Source of the DNA: Bacillota bacterium
Lineage (GTDB): Bacteria > Bacillota > Clostridia > Acetivibrionales > Acetivibrionaceae
DNA length: 24,736 bases
Reading direction: 5' to 3'
Assembly: GCA_023398495.1 (NCBI GenBank)
Contig: JAEWSG010000036.1
Location: 1 to 24,736 of the forward strand
Below the pieces are notes generated by a model. It saw nothing but the letters and a program-made list of their open reading frames with translations, made no database searches and was not told the DNA's origin. Below are positions 8,764 through 15,323 of the stretch, in pieces (the stretch's first letter is position 1; the number at the start of each line of letters is the position of its first letter). The position numbers and the translations under genes were made by a program.

Positions 8764-9396
8764 TTAAAGTATTATAACTGTAATACTCAGAACTATTAAA
8801 AGCATTCCTGAGAATACTTCGTGATACTTATTTTTAAACCTCCCAGACATAACTTTATTCTTAATAGCATCTGCAAAAAATGATACGGATAAATCAACAA
8901 AGAGAGCAGTTATTGGAACACATAAACCCAAAATAATCATTTGAGCAACAACGGATCCCTTATCGGTGTTTACAAACTGTGGAAGTACTGAAATGTAAAA
9001 AAGTGCAGTTTTAGGATTAAGAAACTCTACAAGAATTCCTTTTTTATATAAAGATATCAAACTTTTATCACTACTATTTTCCTGTGAGAAAGAAGGATTA
9101 AAACTTTTTTTGCTATTAATAATATAAACAATCCCCAAATAGAATAAATAAATAGCACCTGCTAATTTAATTATGTTTAAAAGAAGAGGATATTTTACAA
9201 GCAAATAAGAAAACCCAAATGCATTTAAACAGACATGTAGAGTATTACCAGTAGCTAACCCAAAAGCAGAAGCAAAACCTGCATTTCGGCCTCTTGCTAA
9301 AGAATGTGAAAGTGCATAGAGCATTGATGGTCCTGGGGTTGCATTTAGTATAAAGGCCGCAGTGGCGAACATCAGTATTATAGAAATATCCGGCAT
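8764..9396 (-). CDS. LysE/RhtB-family amino-acid exporter
   Basis: 210 residues with about six transmembrane segments and the family motif ATPGPSM (TPGP at 20-23), then the GLATGNTLH segment. The usual length is 195-215. A TTG at 9414 would add six residues and overlap the preceding gene; the ATG at 9396 is chosen because AGAAAGG lies six bases before it, and it then starts one base after the dehydrogenase stop. Family members export basic or neutral amino acids and derivatives. Located between the dehydrogenase and the amidinotransferase, it probably exports the guanidino product or relieves arginine/ornithine excess (inference). Confidence 0.88.
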   Translation of the reverse strand: MPDISIILMFATAAFILNATPGPSMLYALSHSLARGRNAGFASAFGLATGNTLHVCLNAFGFSYLLVKYPLLLNIIKLAGAIYLFYLGIVYIINSKKSFNPSFSQENSSDKSLISLYKKGILVEFLNPKTALFYISVLPQFVNTDKGSVVAQMIILGLCVPITALFVDLSVSFFADAIKNKVMSGRFKNKYHEVFSGMLLIVLSITVIIL

Positions 9397-9397
9397 G

Positions 9398-10159
9398 TTA
9401 ATCCTTTCTACCAAGACCTAAATGAAAAGGTTGGTCAACTGACATAATTTCCATACTAGTTATGTTTACATGCTCAGGTTGAGAAATGCAAAACATAACT
9501 GTATTTGCAATATCCTTTGGGGTAAGAACATTATAATTCTTATAAAAGCTATTTGCCTTTTCGTAATCTCCTTTGAATCGTACAAGTGCAAATTCAGTTT
9601 TTACCATTCCAGGTGAAAGGCAAGTAACTTTTACATTTGTTCCTGTAAACTCGGATTTAAGGTTAAGAGTAAAATTGTGAATAAAGGCCTTTGTACCAGA
9701 ATAAACATTTGATTTTAAATATGGATAAAAGGCAGCAATAGATCCTATATTAATTATATGTCCTGTCCCTCTTTCTTTAATTTTTGGCAGAAAATACGAT
9801 GTTAGATTCAATACACCAATAATATTTGTATTTACCATAACCTCCCAATCCTCATCTTGTGCATCTGCAAATTCATCAAATCCTAATGATAGACCTGCGG
9901 CATTTATAAGATAATCAGGTGTTTGAAATGGTATAGGTAAATTTTTTAGTTGTTTTTTTAGAATATTCCTTTGTGATATATCAGCTTTAACAATTGTAAT
10001 CAAACTTCCATATTCTTCTTCTAGTTCTTTTAGTCTTTCACATCTTCTTCCGATTGCAATAGTATGAATTTTTTGATTTAGGAACTGTTTAACAATTTCA
10101 AATCCAATTCCAGAAGTAGCTCCGCTAACCACTGCTACTTTACTATTTATTTTATTCAT
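9398..10159 (-). CDS. YdfG-like short-chain dehydrogenase (3-hydroxy acid / serine-type)
   Basis: 253 residues, classical SDR. The nucleotide-binding motif SGATSGIG is at 12-19, followed by GRR (37-39), which suggests NADP. INAAG (85-89), catalytic Ser140 and Y153-x3-K157 (YSGTK) complete the active site. The whole chain parallels E. coli YdfG, including EDWEVMVNTN, HIINIGS, the SPGMVKTEF region, VRFKGD and the C-terminal HVNI segment. YdfG-type enzymes oxidise the beta-hydroxyl of L-serine, L-allo-threonine and 3-hydroxypropionate. ATG at 10159 with GGGAGA upstream; 18 bases separate it from the methyltransferase gene and one base from the LysE gene, so it is firmly in the operon. Its role in a guanidino pathway is unclear: it might supply or modify the acceptor amine. 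Confidence 0.87.
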   Translation of the reverse strand: MNKINSKVAVVSGATSGIGFEIVKQFLNQKIHTIAIGRRCERLKELEEEYGSLITIVKADISQRNILKKQLKNLPIPFQTPDYLINAAGLSLGFDEFADAQDEDWEVMVNTNIIGVLNLTSYFLPKIKERGTGHIINIGSIAAFYPYLKSNVYSGTKAFIHNFTLNLKSEFTGTNVKVTCLSPGMVKTEFALVRFKGDYEKANSFYKNYNVLTPKDIANTVMFCISQPEHVNITSMEIMSVDQPFHLGLGRKD

Positions 10160-10177
10160 AAATTGTCTCCCTTTAGT

Positions 10178-10846
10178 TTACTTTTCAATAATTGGAACTA
10201 TCATAGTCTTATCCTTCCAGTATTGACATGAGTCAGGAGTTTCAAGTTGACTTACTTTACATTCAATTTTGCTAAAACCAGCCGAATGAAGCTTTTGAAT
10301 ATGATCATGTGAGAAAGATTCCTTTTCATCAGAATAATAGGTTAAAACGCCACCAACTTTAAGAAGACGATATGCATGTTCAAAAAAAGGAAAATGATTT
10401 TTATGTATTTCCTCTTTACTCAACGGATAAGTGTCAAATAGAATACCATCAAATGAACCTGGAGACAAGTGATTAATACAGTTTTCCCAGAAACCTTGTA
10501 TTGCTATTACTTGATGTTGTGCGTTTTTTGCAAAGTCAAGTAACTTATTAAAAACGTTGTAATTTGCTTCAATAATTACATGCTTTTTTATGTCATGAGA
10601 CTGTATCTTTGATGCCGATATACCCAATCCAAATCCAACCTCAAGAATTGATCCACCGTTTTGACAAGCTACTTCTGCTAACTTTGCCATATAACTCTCT
10701 TCCCACCATTCCATAACTGGATGACCTAAAATCTTTAGTGAACCTTTGTCATCGTATTCTGCTGGTGCCTGAATCCAACTTTCTTTTAGATTTTCAAATC
10801 CAATATTTAGTCTAGAAGTAACTGTTGGTAATTGTGAAATAGACAT
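10178..10846 (-). CDS. Guanidinoacetate N-methyltransferase-like enzyme (creatine pathway step 2)
   Basis: 222 residues, against 236 in human GAMT. The match is position by position rather than only a generic SAM fold: LKILGHPVMEWWE (human LRILGKPVMERWE), SILEVGFGLGISASKIQ (SAM motif I at 69-75), IIEANYNVF with acidic Glu93, the GFWE/GLWE turn, FDGILFDTYPLSKE with Asp138, HAYRLLKVGGVLTY, and a terminal PDSCQYW. Glu46 and Asp138 correspond to the two residues that hold the guanidino group in mammalian GAMT. The expected reaction is S-adenosylmethionine-dependent N-methylation of guanidinoacetate to creatine. The ATG is preceded by a G-run (GGGGGG) used as ribosome binding site. It is second in the minus-strand operon, 39 bases after the N-acetylglutamate synthase-like gene. 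Identity recalled by eye; kinetic preference for guanidinoacetate is inferred. Confidence 0.9.
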   Translation of the reverse strand: MSISQLPTVTSRLNIGFENLKESWIQAPAEYDDKGSLKILGHPVMEWWEESYMAKLAEVACQNGGSILEVGFGLGISASKIQSHDIKKHVIIEANYNVFNKLLDFAKNAQHQVIAIQGFWENCINHLSPGSFDGILFDTYPLSKEEIHKNHFPFFEHAYRLLKVGGVLTYYSDEKESFSHDHIQKLHSAGFSKIECKVSQLETPDSCQYWKDKTMIVPIIEK

Positions 10847-10885
10847 GCTCTTTTCCCCCCCACTGTTTTTTTGTTTTTTTAGTAA

Positions 10886-11344
10886 TTAATAATTTAACTG
10901 ATACACATAAGCAAGTTCATCACACATTTCGAGCTTTGGACAATCCAAACAATCTATTAATATCTTTCTGTAAAATAAATTCTTATCTACAAGCATAAAC
11001 CCTAACTTCTCAAAAAAATTACCCTGATAGGTTAAAGCAATAATCTTTGCTACTCTCAATTTATATGCCTTATTAATACACTCATCTACAAGCATTTTTC
11101 CAATACCTTTACCTACATATTCTTTACTAACTGCAAGAGACCTAATTTCTGCAATATCTTTCCATAAAACTACTACTGAAGAACATCCAATAATCTTATT
11201 ATTTTCTTCTATAACTACAAAGCTTTCAACTGCAGAGTAAATTCTATATAGTGTCTTAGGTAACATTACTCCTTTTGATGAATAAAAGTTAATTAATTCA
11301 AGAATTTGTTCTACATCATCTACTGTTGCATTTCTTAACTTCAC
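10886..11344 (-). CDS. argA: Short N-acetylglutamate synthase-like GNAT
   Basis: 152 residues. It fits the short stand-alone amino-acid N-acetyltransferase type: KGVMLPKTL, the block LWKDIAEIRSLAV (60-72), acetyl-CoA loop YVGKGIGKML (76-85), IIALTYQGNFFEKLGF (101-116) and a C-terminal cysteine motif DCLDCPKLEMCDE (131-143). That cysteine tail is typical of the small ArgA class. The reaction is acetyl-CoA plus glutamate to N-acetylglutamate, the committed step of ornithine and arginine synthesis. GTG start at 11344 with GGGGGAG upstream. It is the first gene of the operon containing the methyltransferase and amidinotransferase, so it would raise arginine supply for the pathway. Acetylation of another amino acid cannot be excluded. 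Confidence 0.8.
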   Translation of the reverse strand: MKLRNATVDDVEQILELINFYSSKGVMLPKTLYRIYSAVESFVVIEENNKIIGCSSVVVLWKDIAEIRSLAVSKEYVGKGIGKMLVDECINKAYKLRVAKIIALTYQGNFFEKLGFMLVDKNLFYRKILIDCLDCPKLEMCDELAYVYQLNY

Positions 11345-11649
11345 AGAGTTTCTCCCCCGTTCATGTTTTTCTAGTTTATTCCAAAAAATAATGTTATTGC
11401 ATAAAAATCATTAAAATATTGGAAAAATTTATTATAATATCCAATTAGAATAATATATTACAAAACAAAGAAAGTCAAGAATATATTGCAAATTAATATG
11501 AAATTGTGTAAAATTTAACAGTAGTATTAGTGATAAATCTACAAAATTTTCTTTTGTAAAATTATTACTTATATTTACTAGTAGTATATATTGAGTTATA
11601 ATATTATCCATTCAAGGTGATAAACTTTAAAACATACATAATCTTCAAT

Positions 11650-11667
11650 ATTGAATTATATTTCATT
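11650..11667. promoter_or_regulatory. Possible ARG-box-like operator
   Basis: ATTGAATTATATTTCATT agrees with the recalled consensus TNTGNATWWWWATNCANA at 15 of 18 positions. Such sites bind ArgR and would fit divergent genes of arginine metabolism. In DNA this AT-rich a match of this quality can occur by chance, so the call is weak. Confidence 0.25.
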
Positions 11668-11740
11668 ATTTTATTTGTGGAATTGCTAAACCTATGTGTT
11701 TTGTAGTTACATGCAATAAAAACTAAAGCAAGTTTAAATA

Positions 11741-11753
11741 TGAAATGGTTTCA
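11741..11753. promoter_or_regulatory. Palindrome TGAAA-N3-TTTCA upstream of the HAD gene
   Basis: A perfect 5-bp inverted repeat with a three-base spacer, about 50 bases before the phosphatase start, suitable in size for a dimeric repressor. No matching second copy was seen and no regulator gene is adjacent, so it is only a candidate operator. Confidence 0.25.
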
Positions 11754-11802
11754 CTTTGTTTTATAACTTAAGCAAAATAAAAGATATTGGGGGGTTATAT
11801 TT

Positions 11803-12489
11803 ATGAAAAAACTATTCATATGGGATATAGATGGAACCTTGATTAAAGGTTGTGATATTGGGAGAAAATCTATGGATATGGCTTTCTTTGATATGTACGG
11901 CATTAAAAATGCATTTGATGGAATTGATATGGCAGGGAGAGTTGATTCAAATATATTACGAGATGCTTACGAGTTACATAATATCTGCAATAGAGATAGT
12001 TCTACTTATTTTAATAGATATGCTATTCGACTTGATGATGAATTTAAAAAACTTGATTTTTCAATAGAAGTGCCCGGTATTTTACAATTACTCAATATTT
12101 TAAGTAACATACCTGACTTTTTTTCTGTCCTTGGAACTGGGAACACCGAGAAAGCTGCCCGTATAAAACTTGCATATCACAATATGAATAACTATTTTCC
12201 TACAGGAGGATTTGGAGATAAAGAACAGGAACGGTGGCAGGTAATCCAAGAATCTATAGAAAATTCTAAAAATTTTTTTAACACTAACTTTACAAATGAT
12301 AATATTTATGTTATTGGTGATACTCCTAGGGATATCGAATGTGGTAGAAAGTTAGGCGTAAAAACGGTAGCAGTTGCAACAGGCTACTTTAGTTATTCTC
12401 AACTTAAAACTTACAGTGCAGATTATTTACTTGAGAGCTTTTCTATTCCAGAAGATTTTTTTAAGAATTTAAACCTTAGCGTTTCATAA
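11803..12489 (+). CDS. HAD-superfamily hydrolase (phosphatase)
   Basis: 228 residues with all HAD motifs: I WDIDGTL (Asp8 nucleophile, Asp10), II LGTGNT (Thr112), III a lysine near 122, and IV GDTPRD (172-177). The insertion after motif I makes a helical cap, as in phosphoglycolate phosphatase/beta-phosphoglucomutase-type (subfamily I) enzymes. ATG at 11803 follows a GGGGGG-containing ribosome binding site. It is divergent from the guanidino operon and upstream of the ornithine carbamoyltransferase on the same strand, but that gene has its own consensus promoter. Substrate unknown; possible jobs include dephosphorylating a pathway intermediate or general housekeeping. Confidence 0.85.
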   Translation: MKKLFIWDIDGTLIKGCDIGRKSMDMAFFDMYGIKNAFDGIDMAGRVDSNILRDAYELHNICNRDSSTYFNRYAIRLDDEFKKLDFSIEVPGILQLLNILSNIPDFFSVLGTGNTEKAARIKLAYHNMNNYFPTGGFGDKEQERWQVIQESIENSKNFFNTNFTNDNIYVIGDTPRDIECGRKLGVKTVAVATGYFSYSQLKTYSADYLLESFSIPEDFFKNLNLSVS

Positions 12490-12514
12490 CAACATTTTAG
12501 GAATTGTTTGAATA

Positions 12515-12544
12515 TTGACATTGTTTGTATAATGAACCTATAAT
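12515..12544 (+). promoter_or_regulatory. Consensus sigma-A type promoter of the ornithine carbamoyltransferase gene
   Basis: TTGACA at 12515-12520 and TATAAT at 12539-12544, both perfect, with an 18-base spacer. Transcription would begin near 12551, leaving a leader of about 80 bases before the ATG at 12633. An (AT)n run at about 12555-12570 lies in that leader. The strength of the promoter implies that the gene is meant to be well expressed. Confidence 0.65.
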
Positions 12545-12632
12545 GTAACTGTAATAATATATATATATATTGACTTTTTAAAGCAAAATTTTTACGGAAT
12601 ATATTATAATTTTTTTTGTGAGGTATACTATA

Positions 12633-13557
12633 ATGAAGCATTTAGTAAGTATTCATGATATGAGTTTAGAAGAAGTTATAAAAATTTTTGATATTGCTAA
12701 GAGGCTTAAGGTTTATACTAAGGAAAATGTGCAACACAACATTCTCAGAGGAAAAATCTTAGGTATGATATTTTCAAAACCATCTACAAGGACTAGAGTT
12801 TCATTTGAAGCAGGCATGTATCAGTTAGGAGGAACCTCGCTTTTTTTAAATTCAAGTGACATACAATTAGGACGTGGAGAAAGCATTTATGATACTTCAA
12901 TGGTTCTTTCAAGGTATATTAATTGTATTATGATAAGAACATATAAACATAATGATGTAGAAGAACTTGCTAAGTATGGAAGCATCCCTATAATAAATGG
13001 TCTTACGGATTTAATGCACCCATGTCAAGCATTAACAGATCTTTTTACTGTATATGAACATAAAGGAAAACTGGAAGGTCTCAAATTTGCTTATGTCGGA
13101 GATGGTAATAATGTTGCTAATTCTTTACTTCATTTATGTGCTAAAATTGGTGTTAATATTACTGTAGCTTCTCCCAGTGGCTATAAATGCAATGAAAACG
13201 TTATACATGAAGCTCAACATGATGCAAAGAAAACTGGGGCTGAAGTTGTGGTTACAGGAGATCCTATTGAAGCAATTCACAATGCTGACATAGTTTGTAC
13301 GGATACTTGGGTTAGCATGGGAGAAGAAGAAAAGAAAGAGGAAAGGATAAAAAAAGTTTTTACCTTACCAAGTTAATAGTGAACTATTTTCAAAAGCTAA
13401 GGAGGATGCTTTATTTTTACATTGTCTTCCTGCTTATAGAGGGTATGAGGTAACTGCTGACATTATTGATGGTCCAAGATCTATAGTTTTTGATGAAGCA
13501 GAAAATAGGCTACACGTTCAAAAAGCTATAATGGTTATGCTTATGGGGAGTGGATAG
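12633..13557 (+). pseudogene. argF: Ornithine carbamoyltransferase, one frameshift in an A7 run
   Basis: The enzyme makes citrulline from ornithine and carbamoyl phosphate. The intact part shows SKPSTRTR (carbamoyl-phosphate binding, STRTR 51-55), HPCQAL (129-134) and DTWVSMG (224-230). The frame stops at 13376, but after dropping one base from seven A at 13349-13355 it continues through HCLPAYRG and the FDEAENRLHVQKA tail to a TAG at 13557, giving 307 residues, exactly the family length. So the gene has either a very recent +1 mutation, a homopolymer sequencing error, or depends on slippage at the A-run. The ATG at 12633 is chosen over a GTG at 12618 because GTGAGG serves as its ribosome binding site. 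It lies opposite the amidinotransferase operon, whose reaction releases ornithine. The unshifted product would lack the HCLP ornithine-site motif and be inactive. Confidence 0.85.
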
Positions 13558-13572
13558 TGGCAGTGTCAGGTA

Positions 13573-13930
13573 CTACTTTAATTTTGCAAAGCAATCGCTC
13601 TGCTTCGACAGATGTGGTGTCATTTTATGCAGCACTATTAATCTGCAAAAGTGCACCAGAGTGGAGCACTTTTGTGATAGCGATTCCATCATATCCTGTT
13701 GGAAGAAGATTTCCTTGTTCATCAACTCCTTCAATTCTTCTTCCGGTAAATCCTTGTTAAAAAACTGTAACCATCTGTGAAGAGGATTCCCTTTTATATT
13801 CTTATCATGCAATCTTTTGAATTTTGGCACTTCTATAAAGTGTATCTCTATCAAGTCAGTCAAAAGATAGTCTTTTTCCTCATCTTCCCACAAGTGATAT
13901 TGGGAGTGAAACTTATCTAATGTCCTACAC
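13573..13930 (-). pseudogene. Fragment of an Rpn-family (PD-(D/E)XK) transposase/nuclease
   Basis: The readable core, about 106 codons with further in-frame codons upstream (KFHSQYHLWEDEE), carries the family pattern YLLTDLIEIHFIEVPKF then LPEEELKELM, typical of the C-terminal part of Rpn-like recombination-promoting nucleases. The N-terminal nuclease domain is missing, a TAG lies just upstream in frame, and the 3' part loses resemblance after about 13735, where a strong hairpin is embedded. There is no ribosome binding site. It is a decayed remnant, convergent with the ornithine carbamoyltransferase gene. Confidence 0.6.
13646..13674. repeat. Perfect 9-bp inverted repeat hairpin
   Basis: CAAAAGTGC (13646-13654) and GCACTTTTG (13666-13674) pair fully; inside, CCA/TGG can pair after an A-A mismatch, leaving a GAG loop. 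It lies about 90 bases after the ornithine carbamoyltransferase stop. No T-run follows on either strand, so it is not a typical intrinsic terminator, though it could still protect or end the transcript. It interrupts the Rpn relic and may be a small inserted element. Confidence 0.45.
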
Positions 13931-13952
13931 TATACGAAATGTTTTTAGTGCA

Positions 13953-14534
13953 TTAATCAATATCATCTGTCGGGTCAAATATCTGCATCTTAAAATTGAA
14001 ACCCTCACGACACCTTAGAATTTCACCGAACTCCTCAAGCGAATACTGCTTTCCATCTATAATTAACACAGTTTCATCACCTTCAGAATGCCATTCAATC
14101 CTACCTACAATTTCATCTTTGACTATCGAATAAACCTTCTGTCCATAGTAGGTCTTTGCATAAATATAATTGTTTGATAAGCCTTTATAAATCTTATCAT
14201 AGAGCCTCTGAACTGCCTCATGCTGTTCATCGTCCATCTCCGCATGGACATTAAACTCGTATCCGCTGTCTTTTCCGTTATTCACTTCAATCGCTTCCCA
14301 AAACACTCCTGTTCCCATAATCCGTTTATTTATCTCAAATTCATGTGATACTCCATTACAATCTACAGCAGTATAATTCCTTACAAAATCCTTAAAATCT
14401 TCAACTCCATAGCGTTCTGACATTTCCTCATTAAAGCAGTCGGTACATATAGTCTCCTGCACACCTTTATCATATGTCATAATCGTCATTCTAACGCTTC
14501 TTTTACCACAGCGTTCACATTTATCTTCCTGCAT
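13953..14534 (-). CDS. Zinc-ribbon protein of unknown function
   Basis: 193 residues. The N-terminus has two CxxC knuckles, CERCG (5-9) and CTDCF, spaced like a small zinc ribbon; the rest is acidic and predicted mixed alpha/beta with no recognisable catalytic motif. It resembles a group of uncharacterised Firmicutes proteins that begin with a similar ribbon, but I cannot name the family with certainty. The frame stays open upstream to 14648, yet the ATG at 14534 is preferred since CGGAGG precedes it at ideal distance and the ribbon begins right after. An extended -10 element with a palindrome lies about 145 bases upstream. Confidence 0.75.
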   Translation of the reverse strand: MQEDKCERCGKRSVRMTIMTYDKGVQETICTDCFNEEMSERYGVEDFKDFVRNYTAVDCNGVSHEFEINKRIMGTGVFWEAIEVNNGKDSGYEFNVHAEMDDEQHEAVQRLYDKIYKGLSNNYIYAKTYYGQKVYSIVKDEIVGRIEWHSEGDETVLIIDGKQYSLEEFGEILRCREGFNFKMQIFDPTDDID

Positions 14535-14676
14535 AATAAACCTCCGATAATTATTCATTAAGTGACAAGGTAATGGGGTACTTGTAACTCTTCCAATATC
14601 TAAAAATCTCTGATATTTTCTACCGGGATGTACCACCACATGAACCACCTATCCATTCAGTCACTCTACTATAACT

Positions 14677-14696
14677 ATTATACCATAGCCCTATGG
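14677..14696 (-). promoter_or_regulatory. Extended -10 element with palindromic operator-like site
   Basis: Read on the minus strand, TGGTATAAT forms an extended -10 (hexamer at 14682-14677) for the zinc-ribbon gene. Immediately upstream, in the spacer, CCATAG-CC-CTATGG (14683-14696) is a perfect 6-bp palindrome with two-base spacing. This placement is typical for a repressor or activator site. No good -35 was found, and the leader to the ATG would be long (~140 bases). Confidence 0.4.
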
Positions 14697-14729
14697 CACC
14701 AAAACTGATAGACCTTAACATAAAACGGG

Positions 14730-14829
14730 AATAGTTTTACATTTTATATTTTCAACATATTTAGTTTTTAAAATGGGAAAACTATTAAAGTACTTCCAGG
14801 AGGCGATATTTTGAAAAAATCTTTAATAG
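14730..14829 (+). promoter_or_regulatory. Alternative stem pairings around the DUF3888-like gene start
   Basis: AATAGTTTT (14730-14738) is fully complementary to AAAACTATT (14778-14786). The overlapping CTATTAAAG (14782-14790) is fully complementary to CTTTAATAG (14821-14829). The two stems share bases 14782-14786 and exclude each other; the second encloses the AGGAGG (14798-14803) and the TTG start. The stems are AU-rich with long loops, so their stability is doubtful. Confidence 0.3.
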
Positions 14830-15284
14830 CGATTTGCATAATTTTAGCACTATCCTCTATTCTATACCTTACACATACTACCGATAACAAACCAGATGCA
14901 GATACAAAACTAATTTCAAACAGTTATAAGCAGATAAATATAGATAATAAAAAACTATACGATGACGCTCTCTCAGCATTTCTTCACCCATATATTCAAA
15001 AGGCAATTGATGACTGGAGTACTATACACCCAGAATATTCTGGCGGAGATGTTGACCCCTGGGATACTAAAATTTTAAGTGTTGAAAGAATGCCAGACCA
15101 GACAAGCAAACTTTGGTTCTTGATAAAAGTTGAAGTCATGCCTTACGTCCTCGCACATATTTCTGTAGGACGTGACCGCATCACATTTATGGTAAAGCCA
15201 ACTGGTGATGTTACACTCAAAAAACTGGAAAGGATTGAAAGTTATGATGATTGGAAGAAAATCAGACAACCTAAATTACAATAA
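14811..15284 (+). CDS. Exported DUF3888-like protein
   Basis: 157 residues with a basic N-terminus and one hydrophobic segment (4-20) that acts as signal peptide or anchor; no lipobox cysteine is evident. The remainder contains LYDDALSAFLHPYIQKAIDDW and later a KVEVMPYVLAHISVGRDRITF strand region, a pattern I associate with DUF3888 proteins of spore-forming Firmicutes. The function of this family is unknown. The start is TTG at 14811, with AGGAGG seven bases upstream. Overlapping alternative RNA stems surround the start. It is flanked by unrelated genes on the opposite strand. Confidence 0.7.
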   Translation: MKKSLIAICIILALSSILYLTHTTDNKPDADTKLISNSYKQINIDNKKLYDDALSAFLHPYIQKAIDDWSTIHPEYSGGDVDPWDTKILSVERMPDQTSKLWFLIKVEVMPYVLAHISVGRDRITFMVKPTGDVTLKKLERIESYDDWKKIRQPKLQ

Positions 15285-15323
15285 CAAATAATAAGTATAC
15301 TGCCTGCAATTTAACAGAGAAAC

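Larger units (their letters stand above)
11345..11802. other. Divergent control region of the guanidino cluster
   Basis: 458 very AT-rich bases between divergent genes, with no supported gene. An inverted repeat ATTGGA (11418-11423) / TCCAAT (11440-11445) brackets a TATAAT-like element upstream of the GTG gene. A sequence resembling an ArgR box lies at 11650-11667, and TGAAA-N3-TTTCA at 11741-11753 sits about 50 bases upstream of the phosphatase start. No T-box motif or guanidine riboswitch was recognised, and no full consensus promoter. Confidence 0.4.

Noticed and set aside
11345..11802. An arginine T-box leader
   Set aside because: The T-box core (AGGGTGG-type motif) and a terminator hairpin with T-run are absent.
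13349..13355. Classical -1 programmed frameshifting at the A-run of the OTC gene
   Set aside because: The restored frame needs a +1 shift (or -2), not the -1 shift of A-AAA-AAG type sites, and no stimulatory stem was evident directly downstream.
13550..13780. Plus-strand frames after the OTC stop
   Set aside because: They are antisense to the Rpn relic and show no recognisable protein or ribosome binding site.
14535..14648. A 38-codon N-terminal extension of the zinc-ribbon protein
   Set aside because: It starts with a GTG lacking a Shine-Dalgarno sequence, whereas the internal ATG has CGGAGG and begins directly before the zinc ribbon.
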